From NCBI RefSeq assembly GCF_009797025.1, contig NZ_CP047027.1, positions 3,162,001 to 3,226,000 of the forward strand: a DNA stretch of 64,000 nucleotides, read 5' to 3'. Position 1 is the stretch's first letter, and the number at the start of each line of letters is the position of its first letter. Under the pieces are notes generated by a model. The model worked only from the letters and a program-made list of their open reading frames with translations. It made no database searches and was not told where the DNA came from. The position numbers and the translations under genes were made by a program. Positions 53,728 through 63,335 of the stretch are shown in pieces. The DNA comes from Cellulophaga sp. L1A9. Its GTDB lineage: Bacteria; Bacteroidota; Bacteroidia; Flavobacteriales; Flavobacteriaceae.

Positions 53728-54711
53728 ATGTTGGTAGACAATCACAATAGAACTATTAATTACCTGCGATTGGCGGTTACAGACCGTTGTAACTTACGCT
53801 GTAATTATTGTATGCCGTCAGAAGGGATAAATTTTGCGGAGAATGACAAGCTTTTTACTATTGAAGAATTAATTACACTAAGTCAGATCTTAGTTTCGCA
53901 AGGCATAACAAAAATTAGAATTACCGGCGGAGAACCTTTTGTTCGTAAAGATCTAATGGTTTTACTTCGAGAACTTTCTAAAATGGATGCGCTAGAGGAT
54001 ATTTCAATCACCACGAACGCTACCGTAATTGGCCCCTATATTTCAGAGTTAAAAACATTAGGTATTAAAAATATCAATGTAAGCATGGATGCGATTACAA
54101 AAGATGTTTTCGAGAAAATTACACGACGTAAGCAATACGATATTGTGTATGAAAATATTATCCGTTTAATTACAGAAGGCTTTAATGTTCGGATCAATTG
54201 TATCGCTTTAGAAGGTCAGAATATAGACGAGATTATTCCAATGTTAGATTTAGCAAAACACCATAATGTTTGTGTTCGGTATTTAGAAGAAATGCCCTTT
54301 AACGGTGGATCTAAAAAATTTACGGCCATTACTTGGGATTACAAGCAAATTTTAGCGCATATAGCAGAAGCGTATCCGGATTACTATCAATTAGAATCAC
54401 CAAAAACATCAACTTCAGTTAATTATAAGATTCCTGGATTTGTCGGAACTTTTGGAGTGATTCCGTCTTTTACTAGAACATTTTGTGGGTCTTGCAACCG
54501 ATTAAGGATTTCTGCAACAGGGGATATCATTACGTGTTTGTACGCTAAAGCCAGTAGTAATTTAATTGCTGCTTTGCGGGGTGATAATTCAGAGGAAAAA
54601 GTAAAAGAAAATATTTTAAAAGCGGTAGGCAGCAGAGCTAAAACTGGTTTTGAAGCACAAGAAAAATATAAAGGAGTTTTTTCAAACTCTATGACTTCAA
54701 TAGGAGGATAA
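53728..54711 (+). CDS. moaA: GTP 3',8-cyclase (radical SAM)
   Basis: A 327-residue radical SAM enzyme. The N-terminal 4Fe-4S site is C21-x3-C25-x2-C28 in RCNLRCNYCMP; the second cluster is C253-x2-C256-x13-C270 in TFCGSCNRLRIS and TCLY. Glycine-rich ITGGEPFVRKDL, and the C-terminal Gly-Gly (SIGG) needed for catalysis, are both present. It turns GTP into 3',8-cyclo-H2GTP, the first step of molybdenum cofactor synthesis. Its stop overlaps the moaC start by one base. Confidence 0.97.
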   Translation: MLVDNHNRTINYLRLAVTDRCNLRCNYCMPSEGINFAENDKLFTIEELITLSQILVSQGITKIRITGGEPFVRKDLMVLLRELSKMDALEDISITTNATVIGPYISELKTLGIKNINVSMDAITKDVFEKITRRKQYDIVYENIIRLITEGFNVRINCIALEGQNIDEIIPMLDLAKHHNVCVRYLEEMPFNGGSKKFTAITWDYKQILAHIAEAYPDYYQLESPKTSTSVNYKIPGFVGTFGVIPSFTRTFCGSCNRLRISATGDIITCLYAKASSNLIAALRGDNSEEKVKENILKAVGSRAKTGFEAQEKYKGVFSNSMTSIGG

Positions 54712-55184
54712 TGGAAAATAAATTATCGCATATAGATGATTCAGGAAATGCAGCAATGGTTGATGTTTCTCAAAAAGAAATTTCAACAAGAGTTGCTATA
54801 GCCACGGGAGAAGTTGTTTTTCCGCAGGAGGTGTTTAATACGCTGTCTGCACAAGATTTTTTGGGTAAAAAAGGCAGTATTATCCAAACCGCAGTGATTG
54901 CAGGAATTCAAGCTGTGAAAAGAACAGCAGATTTAATTCCACTTTGTCATCAGTTGTCATTATCAAAAATAGCTATAGATATCCAACCTAAGGGTGCAAG
55001 TTTACAGATATCATGTACCGTAAAATGTAACGAACGTACAGGTGTAGAGATGGAGGCATTAACTGGAGTTACCGTAAGTGCCCTGACCATTTATGATATG
55101 TGTAAAGCATTGTCTCAAGATATTACTATTACCAATGTACAATTAGCTAAAAAAACAGGAGGGAAAAATGACTTCAAAAGGTAA
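54711..55184 (+). CDS. moaC: Cyclic pyranopterin monophosphate synthase
   Basis: A 157-residue protein with LSHIDDSGNAAMVDVSQKE, the catalytic-region motif LIPLCHQLSLSKI, TGVEMEALTGVTVSALTIYDM and the tail KKTGGKNDF, all standard for MoaC. It converts the MoaA product to cyclic pyranopterin monophosphate. Overlaps moaA by one base and mobA by 17 bases, so translation is coupled. Confidence 0.97.
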   Translation: MENKLSHIDDSGNAAMVDVSQKEISTRVAIATGEVVFPQEVFNTLSAQDFLGKKGSIIQTAVIAGIQAVKRTADLIPLCHQLSLSKIAIDIQPKGASLQISCTVKCNERTGVEMEALTGVTVSALTIYDMCKALSQDITITNVQLAKKTGGKNDFKR

Positions 55185-55761
55185 ACTTTACGGATTAGTA
55201 TTATCAGGAGGGAAAAGTACCCGAATGGGAAATGATAAAAGCGTCATTGCCTATCACGGAATTCCACAACGCGAGTATATTTATAAGCGCTTATCGGAGG
55301 TTTGTGATGAAACGTTTATGAGTATCCGAAAAGATCAGGCTGATGAAATCTCAGAAGATTTTCAAGTCATTACTGATGAAGATACGTTTAAAGGTCCGTT
55401 TAACGGAATCTTATCCGCGCATGAAAAGTACCCCGATGTAGCTTGGTTGGTGCTCGCGTGTGATTTGCCGTTAATTGATGTTCCGTCTTTGAAAGAATTA
55501 ATAACAGCTAGAGATACTACAAGGTTAGCCACGGCATTTGCATTGAGGGAAAATCCGCTTCCAGAACCTTTGTGTGCCATTTGGGAGGCAGAAGGATTAA
55601 AAGCATCTGTACTTTATATGAATACACAGCAAGGGAGTTGTCCACGAAAATTTCTAATACATAATGAAGTTGCACTTGTTTTTCCTTCAGATGAAAAAGT
55701 ATTGCTTAATGCAAATTCTAAAACAGAATACGAAGAAGCTTTAAAAATAGTTGCACAGTAA
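55168..55761 (+). CDS. mobA: Molybdenum cofactor guanylyltransferase
   Basis: A 197-residue nucleotidyltransferase with LVLSGGKSTRMGNDKSVI (residues 10-28; loop LSGGKSTRMG) and the metal-binding LACDLPLID. It attaches GMP to molybdopterin, giving the bis-MGD cofactor of DMSO-reductase-type enzymes such as nitrate reductase. Its presence suggests that at least one such enzyme exists elsewhere in the genome. The stop overlaps the start of the moeB-like gene by one base. Confidence 0.93.
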   Translation: MTSKGKLYGLVLSGGKSTRMGNDKSVIAYHGIPQREYIYKRLSEVCDETFMSIRKDQADEISEDFQVITDEDTFKGPFNGILSAHEKYPDVAWLVLACDLPLIDVPSLKELITARDTTRLATAFALRENPLPEPLCAIWEAEGLKASVLYMNTQQGSCPRKFLIHNEVALVFPSDEKVLLNANSKTEYEEALKIVAQ

Positions 55762-56831
55762 TGAGTTTAGAACGCTATTCAAGACAAACACAATTAAAAG
55801 AATTTGGTTTAGAGGCGCAAAAGAAGCTTTCTACTGCTAAAGTTTTAGTAATTGGAGCTGGTGGTTTAGGTGTTCCTGCATTAACCTATTTAAATGCTAT
55901 GGGAGTGGGCACCTTAGGGATTGTAGATAGTGATGTGGTAAGCTTGTCTAATTTACACCGGCAAGTGAGTTATTATGAAAATGAAGTAGGGGAACCTAAA
56001 GTAACTTCTCTAATTAAAAAATTACAAGCCCAAAACTCAGAAACCAATCTAATAGCGCATCATACCTTTCTTACAACAGAAAATGCCCTTGAACTTATAG
56101 CTCAGTATGATCTAGTTCTTGATGCTTCTGATAATTTCCCTACCCGTTATTTGGTAAATGATGCCTGCGTTATTCTTAAAAAGCCTTTTGTGTATGGCGC
56201 CTTACATAGCTTTGAAGGGCAGGTTAGTGTCTTTAATTTTCAAGACGGACCAACATACAGATGTATTTTTCCAACAATGCCAAATCCAGCAGAGATTCCT
56301 AATTGTAATGAAAATGGTGTTTTAGGAGTAGTACCTGGAATTATAGGAAATCTGCAAGCTTTAGAGGTAGTAAAAGTTATTACTGGAATTGGTGAAGTGC
56401 TCTCTGGTAAATTTTTATTATTTGATGGGCTATCTCAGAACTATCAAAAAATAAACTTTAAAAAAGTAGCAGGTAACGATGCCATCACGCAGTTAAAAGA
56501 CGCCTATGAGTTTAGTTGTGAAATAGGCCAGAATTCGATTTCTACTCAAGAATTAGCACTACTTCTAAAGAGCGAAGACTTACAATTGATAGACGTTCGT
56601 ACCGAAGCAGAATATGACCAATTTCATTTAGAAGAATCCATACATATTCCTTTAGCAGATTTAGAAAGTAAGGTAGATACTATTAATTATTCAAAAGAAA
56701 TTTATGTTATCTGTCAATCTGGAATCCGGAGTCAGAAAGCTATACATTTAATTGCAGCCATTAAACCAAATGCTACGCTTATTAATGTAGAAGGTGGTAT
56801 TAATAAACTGAATAGGTATGCTCTTAGATAG
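55761..56831 (+). CDS. moeB: MoaD-adenylating enzyme MoeB/ThiF with C-terminal rhodanese domain
   Basis: A 356-residue fusion. Residues 1 to about 235 are a ThiF-type E1-like domain (RYSRQTQLKEFG, nucleotide motif GAGGLG 32-37, LHRQVSYYENEVGEPK, DNFPTRYLVNDACV). About 255-354 is a rhodanese domain with the active-site loop C318-Q-S-G-I-R-S. It should adenylate the MoaD C-terminus and, through the rhodanese Cys, supply persulfide sulfur. This fusion resembles MOCS3-type proteins. It overlaps the TSUP permease gene by 14 bases. Confidence 0.93.
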   Translation: MSLERYSRQTQLKEFGLEAQKKLSTAKVLVIGAGGLGVPALTYLNAMGVGTLGIVDSDVVSLSNLHRQVSYYENEVGEPKVTSLIKKLQAQNSETNLIAHHTFLTTENALELIAQYDLVLDASDNFPTRYLVNDACVILKKPFVYGALHSFEGQVSVFNFQDGPTYRCIFPTMPNPAEIPNCNENGVLGVVPGIIGNLQALEVVKVITGIGEVLSGKFLLFDGLSQNYQKINFKKVAGNDAITQLKDAYEFSCEIGQNSISTQELALLLKSEDLQLIDVRTEAEYDQFHLEESIHIPLADLESKVDTINYSKEIYVICQSGIRSQKAIHLIAAIKPNATLINVEGGINKLNRYALR

Positions 56832-57594
56832 TACACATCTTATACTACTTTGTTTAGGTTTTTTTATCATTGCAACGCTATATTCCTCCGTTGGTTTTGG
56901 TGGAGGTTCTAGTTATTTGGCTTTATTGACGTTATTCTTACCTAGTTTTTTTGCCATCCGTTCTATTGCTTTGATTTGTAATTTGGTGGTAGTTAGTGGT
57001 AGTACTTATTTGTATTTTAAACATGGTCACGCCAAAATTAAAGATTTTATTCCCTTTGTAATTACAAGCATACCTTTAGCATTTATTGGAGCATCATTTA
57101 AGTTGAATGAGCGCGTTTTTTTTATTATTCTAGGACTGTCTCTAGTGCTTTCTGCCTTAGCTTTGGCTGGGCAGACTTTTACTAAAAAGAAAGAAGCGAA
57201 AGATGTAAAAGAATACTCAAGCTATTTTAGTTATATCATGGGGGGTGTCATTGGCTTTCTTTCGGGTTTGGTGGGCATTGGTGGAGGTATTTTTTTAGCT
57301 CCAGTGTTAAATCATTTTAAATGGAATACGGCACTGAAAATTGCAGCTTTGGCAAGTTTTTTTATTTTAGTAAATTCTATTTCTGGTTTATTAGGATTAT
57401 TAAATAGCGGAACAATAGCTTTGCCTTGGAGAGAAACTTTATTTTTAGTAATAGCTGTTTTTCTGGGCGGGCAATTAGGAATACGATTAAGTTTAAAAAA
57501 ATTAACGCCCAATAACATAAAGCGATTGACGGCTTTATTAGTGTTTATTGTTGGAATACGAGTTTTACTTAAAAATGGATTGAACGTACTATGA
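56818..57594 (+). CDS. TSUP-family (TauE/SafE) membrane permease
   Basis: A 258-residue protein with about eight transmembrane helices and the duplicated TSUP motif: SSVGFGGGSSYLALLTL near residues 24-40 and GFLSGLVGIGGGIFLAPVL near 151-169. Members move sulfite, sulfonates or other small sulfur anions. It is sandwiched between moeB and moeA with 14- and 4-base overlaps, so it must work with the cofactor operon. The transported ion (sulfite, thiosulfate or molybdate-like) cannot be told from the sequence. Confidence 0.92.
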   Translation: MLLDSTHLILLCLGFFIIATLYSSVGFGGGSSYLALLTLFLPSFFAIRSIALICNLVVVSGSTYLYFKHGHAKIKDFIPFVITSIPLAFIGASFKLNERVFFIILGLSLVLSALALAGQTFTKKKEAKDVKEYSSYFSYIMGGVIGFLSGLVGIGGGIFLAPVLNHFKWNTALKIAALASFFILVNSISGLLGLLNSGTIALPWRETLFLVIAVFLGGQLGIRLSLKKLTPNNIKRLTALLVFIVGIRVLLKNGLNVL

Positions 57595-58781
57595 TTACAT
57601 ATGAAGAGGCTTTTAGGCGCGTAATGTTATACACTAAAGATTTTGGGACGGTTAGCGTGCCATTGATGGAAAGTGTAAATTGTGTATTGGCAGAAACTAT
57701 TCATGCGGATAGAGATTTTCCGCCATTTAACAGGTCTACTAAAGATGGTATAGCATTACAACATAGTGCCTTTGAAACAAATGAGCAAACTTTTAAAATA
57801 GAAGGGGTTATTGGTGCAGGGATTCCGCAACAACGTCTAAAGCATCCAACATCTTGCTTGGAAATTATGACAGGAGCTGTATTGCCAGAACATGCAGATA
57901 CTGTTGTGATGTATGAGGACATTATTATTAAGGACGGCTATGCAACAATACATACCGCACCTACAAAAGGCCAAAATATCCATGTTCAAGGGAGTGATAA
58001 GAAGGAAGGTACTGTTTTATTGGAGAAAGGAATACGAATATCAGCTTCTGAGATTGGTGTTTTAGCTGCTGTAGGTAAAGTTAATGTTGAGGTACAAAAG
58101 ACACCCACCGTTTGTGTAATTTCTACAGGCGATGAATTGGTTTCTGTTTCGGAAACGCCTAAACCACATCAAATACGCACCTCTAATGTATTGTCCTTAA
58201 AAGCAGCATTAATTAAAGAAAATATAGCAGCTACGCACTTGCATTTAAATGATGATAAAGCAGTTATTGAAAGTGCTATTATGGAGGCACTTAAAGAGTA
58301 TGATGTACTCCTATTAAGTGGCGGAGTATCTAAAGGGAAATTTGATTTTATCCCTGAAGTTATGGATGAATTAGGTGTAGAAAAGGTTTTTCATAAAGTA
58401 TTGCAACGACCGGGTAAACCATTTTGGTTTGGTGTTCATGAGGAGTATGAAACCATTGTATTCTCTTTTCCAGGGAACCCAGTATCTACTTTTTCTAACT
58501 ACTATGTATACTTTTCTCCTTGGTTAAAAAATTCTATGGGATTAGGGGTAAGAGATCGTTTTGTTATTTTAACTGATGATGTAGAAATGCATTTGGTGCT
58601 CACGCTTTATATTCCTGTTTTTTTAGAATGGGAAGGCGCTACGTTAATGGCGAGACCTATCCAAAATAATGGTTCAGGAGATTTAACTTCTTTGGCAGAA
58701 ATAGATGGGTTTATTTGTTTGCCCCCTGGGGAAACTAGCTATAAAAAAGGAGATCAGGTTCATTTTATACCCTCAAAATAA
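57591..58781 (+). CDS. moeA: Molybdopterin molybdenumtransferase
   Basis: A 396-residue enzyme: VPLMESVNCVLAETIHADRDFPPFNRSTKDGIAL (N-terminal domain, motif FPPFNRSTKDG), EIMTGAVLPEHADTVV, the MoCF-type core VCVISTGDELV, LLLSGGVSKGKFDFI, and SFPGNPVST. It inserts molybdate into adenylylated molybdopterin. Overlaps the TSUP gene by 4 bases (ATGA) and ends the operon. No mogA-type gene was found next to it. Confidence 0.96.
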   Translation: MITYEEAFRRVMLYTKDFGTVSVPLMESVNCVLAETIHADRDFPPFNRSTKDGIALQHSAFETNEQTFKIEGVIGAGIPQQRLKHPTSCLEIMTGAVLPEHADTVVMYEDIIIKDGYATIHTAPTKGQNIHVQGSDKKEGTVLLEKGIRISASEIGVLAAVGKVNVEVQKTPTVCVISTGDELVSVSETPKPHQIRTSNVLSLKAALIKENIAATHLHLNDDKAVIESAIMEALKEYDVLLLSGGVSKGKFDFIPEVMDELGVEKVFHKVLQRPGKPFWFGVHEEYETIVFSFPGNPVSTFSNYYVYFSPWLKNSMGLGVRDRFVILTDDVEMHLVLTLYIPVFLEWEGATLMARPIQNNGSGDLTSLAEIDGFICLPPGETSYKKGDQVHFIPSK

Positions 58782-58790
58782 AACTATAAA

Positions 58791-58823
58791 AAAAGCGTCT
58801 AGATTTCTCTAGACGCTTTTTTT
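58791..58823. terminator. Strong bidirectional terminator after moeA
   Basis: AAAAGCGTCTAGA (58791-58803) and TCTAGACGCTTTT (58808-58820) form a 13-base-pair perfect stem around TTTC, with A and T runs on both sides. It separates moeA from the converging amidohydrolase gene. Confidence 0.93.
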
Positions 58824-58841
58824 ATATAGGGCGATAAAAGG

Positions 58842-60137
58842 TTATTTTTTTCCTTCGTACTTGCCCATGTAACGTTTCCATAATTCTGTTTGGTGCGTTT
58901 CTAAAGATAAATCACGTCCATCAATATAGGCGTGACTTAATTGATTGCTTCGCGTATCTAAGGCATCTCCTTCCGAGATAAAAAGAGTAGCGCTTTTACC
59001 TACTTCTAAAGTTCCATAATCAGCATCAATACCTAATATTTTAGCATTGTTTCCCGTGATTAATTGCAAAGCAGCTTCCTTATCTAAACCTTGCCCTACG
59101 GTTTGTCCTGCATAGAAAGGTAAGTTTCTCGTTTGAAAATTTGCAGCAGAAGCATTTTGAATTCCTACTAATACTCCAGCGTCAAATAATAACTTTGGAT
59201 TCTTGTAAGGTAGATCATAATCATCATCTTCAAAATTTGGATTGTTGTGGGTAAAATTGATTAAAACAGCAATGTTGTTTTCTTTCAGGAAATTGGTAAT
59301 TTTATAAGCCTGGTATCCACCAACGATTACAATTTCTTTTACCCCATTAGCTTTAGCCAATGTTACTGCATCAATAATTTCTTTCTCACCATCCGTATAG
59401 ATATAAAGTTTTTGACTGCCATCAAATAATCCGTTCATTGCTTTAAAAGCTAGGTTCATTTCAGGGGCAGGAGCTTTACCGTACGCCATAGAGTTCTTAA
59501 AGAATGTAGCGATCTCATCTAGTTCTTCAGCATATTTCTCATTGGGCTTAAAACCACGTTCTTCACCCATCCACCAACGACCTTGCTTAAAGGAGTTAGG
59601 CCAGTTCATGTGAATTCCATCGTCTACTTTTACAGCAGCATCTTCCCAGTTCCATGCATCAAATTGCACGATAGATGAAGTTCCTGAAATACGGCCCCCT
59701 TGTGGAGCAATCTGTCCAAGAAGTACTCCATTTGGGCGCATGCTTTCAATTACTTTAGATTCTGCATTGTAGGCAATTAGACTTCGGATGTGAGGAATCA
59801 TATCTCCTATTTCATCTTGGTCATCACTGGCACGTACGGCATCTACTTCCACCAAACCTAAAGATTTGGCAGGAGCAATAAAACCAGGGTACATATGTTT
59901 TCCTGTAGCGTTAATTACGTTTCCTTTACGGGCAATTTTCATTTTGGCATCACCTACAAATGTAATTTTACCATCCTCAAACATTAGCAGTGAATTTTCA
60001 ATCACTTTTCCATTACCCAAGTGTGCGGTAGCGCCTTCAATAGTAATCGCTTCAGTTTGTGCAGGTGCAGGAGTCTGCTGTGCAAAACTGAGTGATGTGG
60101 CACATAGTAATACGAGTATATATGTTATTTTTTTCAT
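58842..60137 (-). CDS. Exported amidohydrolase-fold protein lacking the HxH metal motif
   Basis: A 431-residue protein with a signal peptide (ending LSFAQ). It has the amidohydrolase composite-domain layout: ATAHLGNGKVIENSLLMFEDGKITFVG at the start (here GNGKVIENSLLMFEDGKI), MYPGFIAPAKSLGLVEVDAV where GxxDxHxH is expected, and a C-terminal LITGNNAKILGIDADYGTLE and GKSATLFI. The metal-binding HxH is replaced by PAK, and the usual Asp ligand context is also altered. It is therefore likely non-catalytic or altered in function. The next gene upstream (60244-63192) is a related two-domain protein, so the pair may form a complex. Confidence 0.85.
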   Translation of the reverse strand: MKKITYILVLLCATSLSFAQQTPAPAQTEAITIEGATAHLGNGKVIENSLLMFEDGKITFVGDAKMKIARKGNVINATGKHMYPGFIAPAKSLGLVEVDAVRASDDQDEIGDMIPHIRSLIAYNAESKVIESMRPNGVLLGQIAPQGGRISGTSSIVQFDAWNWEDAAVKVDDGIHMNWPNSFKQGRWWMGEERGFKPNEKYAEELDEIATFFKNSMAYGKAPAPEMNLAFKAMNGLFDGSQKLYIYTDGEKEIIDAVTLAKANGVKEIVIVGGYQAYKITNFLKENNIAVLINFTHNNPNFEDDDYDLPYKNPKLLFDAGVLVGIQNASAANFQTRNLPFYAGQTVGQGLDKEAALQLITGNNAKILGIDADYGTLEVGKSATLFISEGDALDTRSNQLSHAYIDGRDLSLETHQTELWKRYMGKYEGKK

Positions 60138-60243
60138 TTCTGTATTTTTTTAATTTAAGCTTTTAAGAACAGCAGGCTATGTAGTTGTTATGTATGTATT
60201 TTCTTGAAAATAAATAACAAGCAACAAGCAGCTGTAAACCATT

Positions 60244-63192
60244 TTATAAACTATCACAATGAAATTCTTCTTTGTCCTTTTTTGTAGGTTTTTGAGTTGG
60301 TTTACCACCCTCTTTTTCTTGAAGCATCATGTGAATCAATTCGTTTCGTTCCGTTGCAATGGCTTCTCTTTGTAGCTTGTCTTTTTCAATATCAAAATAA
60401 ACAGCACCATCAACTAACGTTTTTTCAGATTTCGCATAAACGGATAAAGGATGATCGGACCACAATACTAAATCCGCATCTTTACCTTCTTTTATACTTC
60501 CTGTTCTACCATCTAAATGTAAAAGTTTTGCCGGATTAATGGTAACCATTTTCCAAGCCTCTTCCTCAGAAACACCACCATATTTTACAATTTTACCAGC
60601 TTCTTGGTTAAGTCTACGAGACATTTCACGGTCATCACTATTAATAGCAACTGTAATACCTTGACTGTGCATAATAGCTGCATTGTAAGGTATTGCATCG
60701 TTAACCTCGTATTTGTATGCCCACCAATCGCTAAATGTAGAAGCACCAACACCATGTTCTTTCATCTTATCCGCAACTTTATAGCCTTCTAAAATATGAG
60801 TAAAGGTGTTGATTCTAAAGTTGAATTTATCGGCAACTTTCATTAGCATATTAATCTCACTTTGTACATAAGAGTGGCAGCTAATAAAACGTTCGCCATT
60901 TAAAATCTCTGCAATAACTTCCATCTCTTCATCGTAACGATACGGTTTTCCACTTTTCTTAAGTGCATCGTATTCTTTTCCTCGTTGGAAATAATTGATA
61001 TATACTTGCTCAACACCCATTCTTGTTTGAGGAAAACGACTAAAACTACCCCAGTTAGATTGTTTTACATTTTCACCCAAAGCAAATTTTATGAATTTAG
61101 GACTGTTGTCATAGATCATGTTTTTTGCAGATTCTCCCCATTTTAATTTAATGATTGCAGAACGGCCACCGATTGGGTTAGCAGATCCATGAAGGAGTTG
61201 ACCAGAGGTAACACCACCCGCCAAGTTGCGGTAAATGTTCATGTCTTCAATATTCACCACATCTTCCATGGTAACTTCAGCAGAGGAGTTTTGCCCTGCT
61301 TCGTTTACATCTAAAAGCGCTATATGGGTATGTTCATCTATGATTCCAGCGGTTAAATGCTTACCAGTAGCATCAATAACTTTTGCACTGCCTGCATTTA
61401 AATTAGTACCAATTTTGGTTATTTTTCCGTTTTTAATAAGAACATCAGTATTTTTTAAAACTCCTGCATCTTCACTCGTCCAAACGGTAGCGTTTTTAAA
61501 TAAAAGCGTTTCTTGTTGTGGTATAGAAGTATAACCGTATCCAATGTTAGGGTAGGTTATAGGCATAATTTTAGGAGTCTTTTTCTCCTTTTCATCTTTA
61601 TCTTTGTCTTCAAAGCTTTTTGTTTTATTCGCTTTAAAAGTAGTTTCTTTTCCATTTGGCAAAATGAGTCGCCCTGATAATTCATCAGTTGTAGTCACTA
61701 AACCAGTCATCCGGTATATTTTTTCACCTTTATCCGTAGAAAAAGATAAATCCAACCAGTCGTTCGCAAAACTAATTTTAGACTTTAGTTTTACAGTGTC
61801 TTGCTTGATTTCAACTTTAGGTTTGCTAGCTTCTCCACTAATTGAAATTGCAAAAGCAGTACCGTCAGTATTTAAACTATAATCACCTCTAATATCTTTT
61901 AGGTTGATGTCATTTACAATAGTCTTACTGCCTTGGACCCAGTTTTCATATAATGTGGTTCCTTTTTCAAAAATATCACCAGAGGTAATTAGGAAGTTGG
62001 CATAACTACCTGATTGTAGTGAACCTATTTTTGAGCTTTTGCCTAATATTGAAGCAGGAACAGTGGTTAACGCTTCTAAAGCTTTCGTTTTTGAAAGTCC
62101 GTAAGTAATAGCTTTCATTAGATTTTCTTTAAACTTTGCAGATGATTTAGAATCATGCATTGTAAAGGAAAAAGAAATACCATTATCGGCCATCATTTTA
62201 GGATTTAATGGCGCTTGGTTCCAGTAACGCATATCCTCTAAAGAAACATATCCTGCTTGGTAAGGGTTAGATACGTCATAAGCATCAGGAAAATTTAAAG
62301 GCAAAATATATTTGGCACCAGTTGCTTTTATGTCGGCAATACTTTCGTATTCATCACCACCCGCAACAATTGCATATTGTATTCCATTTGCATCACCAAT
62401 TTTATCAGCTAATAAATCATTGCCTTTATCTTTAGCTTCAAAAATTTGGACTAAATTTTTATTGGCAATCAGCGCTTCTAAAGACCGGTCTTTAGTATCA
62501 GATTTTCCTTGAGCATACCAATTCATATCACTATACATCTGACGCAGTAGGGCAGTAGTTCCCATCAATGAAGTTGGGTACGATTGATTTTTAATTACAC
62601 TACGTTCAAAAGAGAAATACTGAGCAGATTTATCATCGAGTACACGGTTAGCATCGGTACCCTCTGTATTTAACGCAATTAAAACCCCTGTGCCTCTAGC
62701 AATACCATCTTGAAGATGTGAGTTTACAACACCAAAGCCCGCTTTTAATAATTCTTTAGCTTTTTTAGAATCATATTTAAATGTGCTGATGCCGTTATTT
62801 TCGGGCATAATATGGTCATTCCAATAAAAACCTTCTCTTGAAGGTTCATATTCTGCGGTTCTACGACCTCTTGCAGGTCGTTTGGGTTTTTCAATACCAA
62901 AATCAGAGTAGATATCAATAAAAGAAGGGTAAATAGATTTTCCGCTTAAATCAATAGTCACCGTGTTTTTTGGTAGGCTTACCGTTTTACCAGCTTGCAC
63001 TACTTTACCATTTTGGATTAAAAGTGTTCCGTTCTCAATGATTTGAGTTGGCGTCACATAAATTTTAGCATTGGTAAAAGCAGTGAAGTTGTTGTTTTTA
63101 GATTTAACGCCATCATTTTTGGGAAAATAATCTTGCGCAAATAGATAACTGCTGCACCATAGGAAGGTGAGCACGAGTAATCGCATTTTCAT
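60244..63192 (-). CDS. Exported double amidohydrolase-domain protein
   Basis: A 982-residue protein with a signal peptide (ending YLFAQ). The first domain (about 35-440) has IYPSFIDIYSDFG where the metal motif should be and looks inactive. A beta-rich linker (about 440-560) ends in a charged stretch KSFEDKDKDEKEKKTPK. The second domain (about 565-965) has GIIDEHTH (His621, His623), CHSYVQSE, FTHILEG and an Asp in NSDDREMSRR, a full metal-binding set as in imidazolonepropionase-like enzymes. Substrate unknown; possibly periplasmic hydrolysis of cyclic amides or peptides. The last residues (EEFHCDSL) are polar. Confidence 0.9.
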   Translation of the reverse strand: MKMRLLVLTFLWCSSYLFAQDYFPKNDGVKSKNNNFTAFTNAKIYVTPTQIIENGTLLIQNGKVVQAGKTVSLPKNTVTIDLSGKSIYPSFIDIYSDFGIEKPKRPARGRRTAEYEPSREGFYWNDHIMPENNGISTFKYDSKKAKELLKAGFGVVNSHLQDGIARGTGVLIALNTEGTDANRVLDDKSAQYFSFERSVIKNQSYPTSLMGTTALLRQMYSDMNWYAQGKSDTKDRSLEALIANKNLVQIFEAKDKGNDLLADKIGDANGIQYAIVAGGDEYESIADIKATGAKYILPLNFPDAYDVSNPYQAGYVSLEDMRYWNQAPLNPKMMADNGISFSFTMHDSKSSAKFKENLMKAITYGLSKTKALEALTTVPASILGKSSKIGSLQSGSYANFLITSGDIFEKGTTLYENWVQGSKTIVNDINLKDIRGDYSLNTDGTAFAISISGEASKPKVEIKQDTVKLKSKISFANDWLDLSFSTDKGEKIYRMTGLVTTTDELSGRLILPNGKETTFKANKTKSFEDKDKDEKEKKTPKIMPITYPNIGYGYTSIPQQETLLFKNATVWTSEDAGVLKNTDVLIKNGKITKIGTNLNAGSAKVIDATGKHLTAGIIDEHTHIALLDVNEAGQNSSAEVTMEDVVNIEDMNIYRNLAGGVTSGQLLHGSANPIGGRSAIIKLKWGESAKNMIYDNSPKFIKFALGENVKQSNWGSFSRFPQTRMGVEQVYINYFQRGKEYDALKKSGKPYRYDEEMEVIAEILNGERFISCHSYVQSEINMLMKVADKFNFRINTFTHILEGYKVADKMKEHGVGASTFSDWWAYKYEVNDAIPYNAAIMHSQGITVAINSDDREMSRRLNQEAGKIVKYGGVSEEEAWKMVTINPAKLLHLDGRTGSIKEGKDADLVLWSDHPLSVYAKSEKTLVDGAVYFDIEKDKLQREAIATERNELIHMMLQEKEGGKPTQKPTKKDKEEFHCDSL

Positions 63193-63335
63193 ATATGTAG
63201 TTTTAGTTAATTAGTCTGTCTTAAAAATAAGTTAAATTGGTAGTATATGGAAAGTATTACTTTGATTTTAACAGATTATTGGCAAGCTTATATTGACTTA
63301 TAAAAAAAACTACTTTTAAATTGAAGATAGGTATT

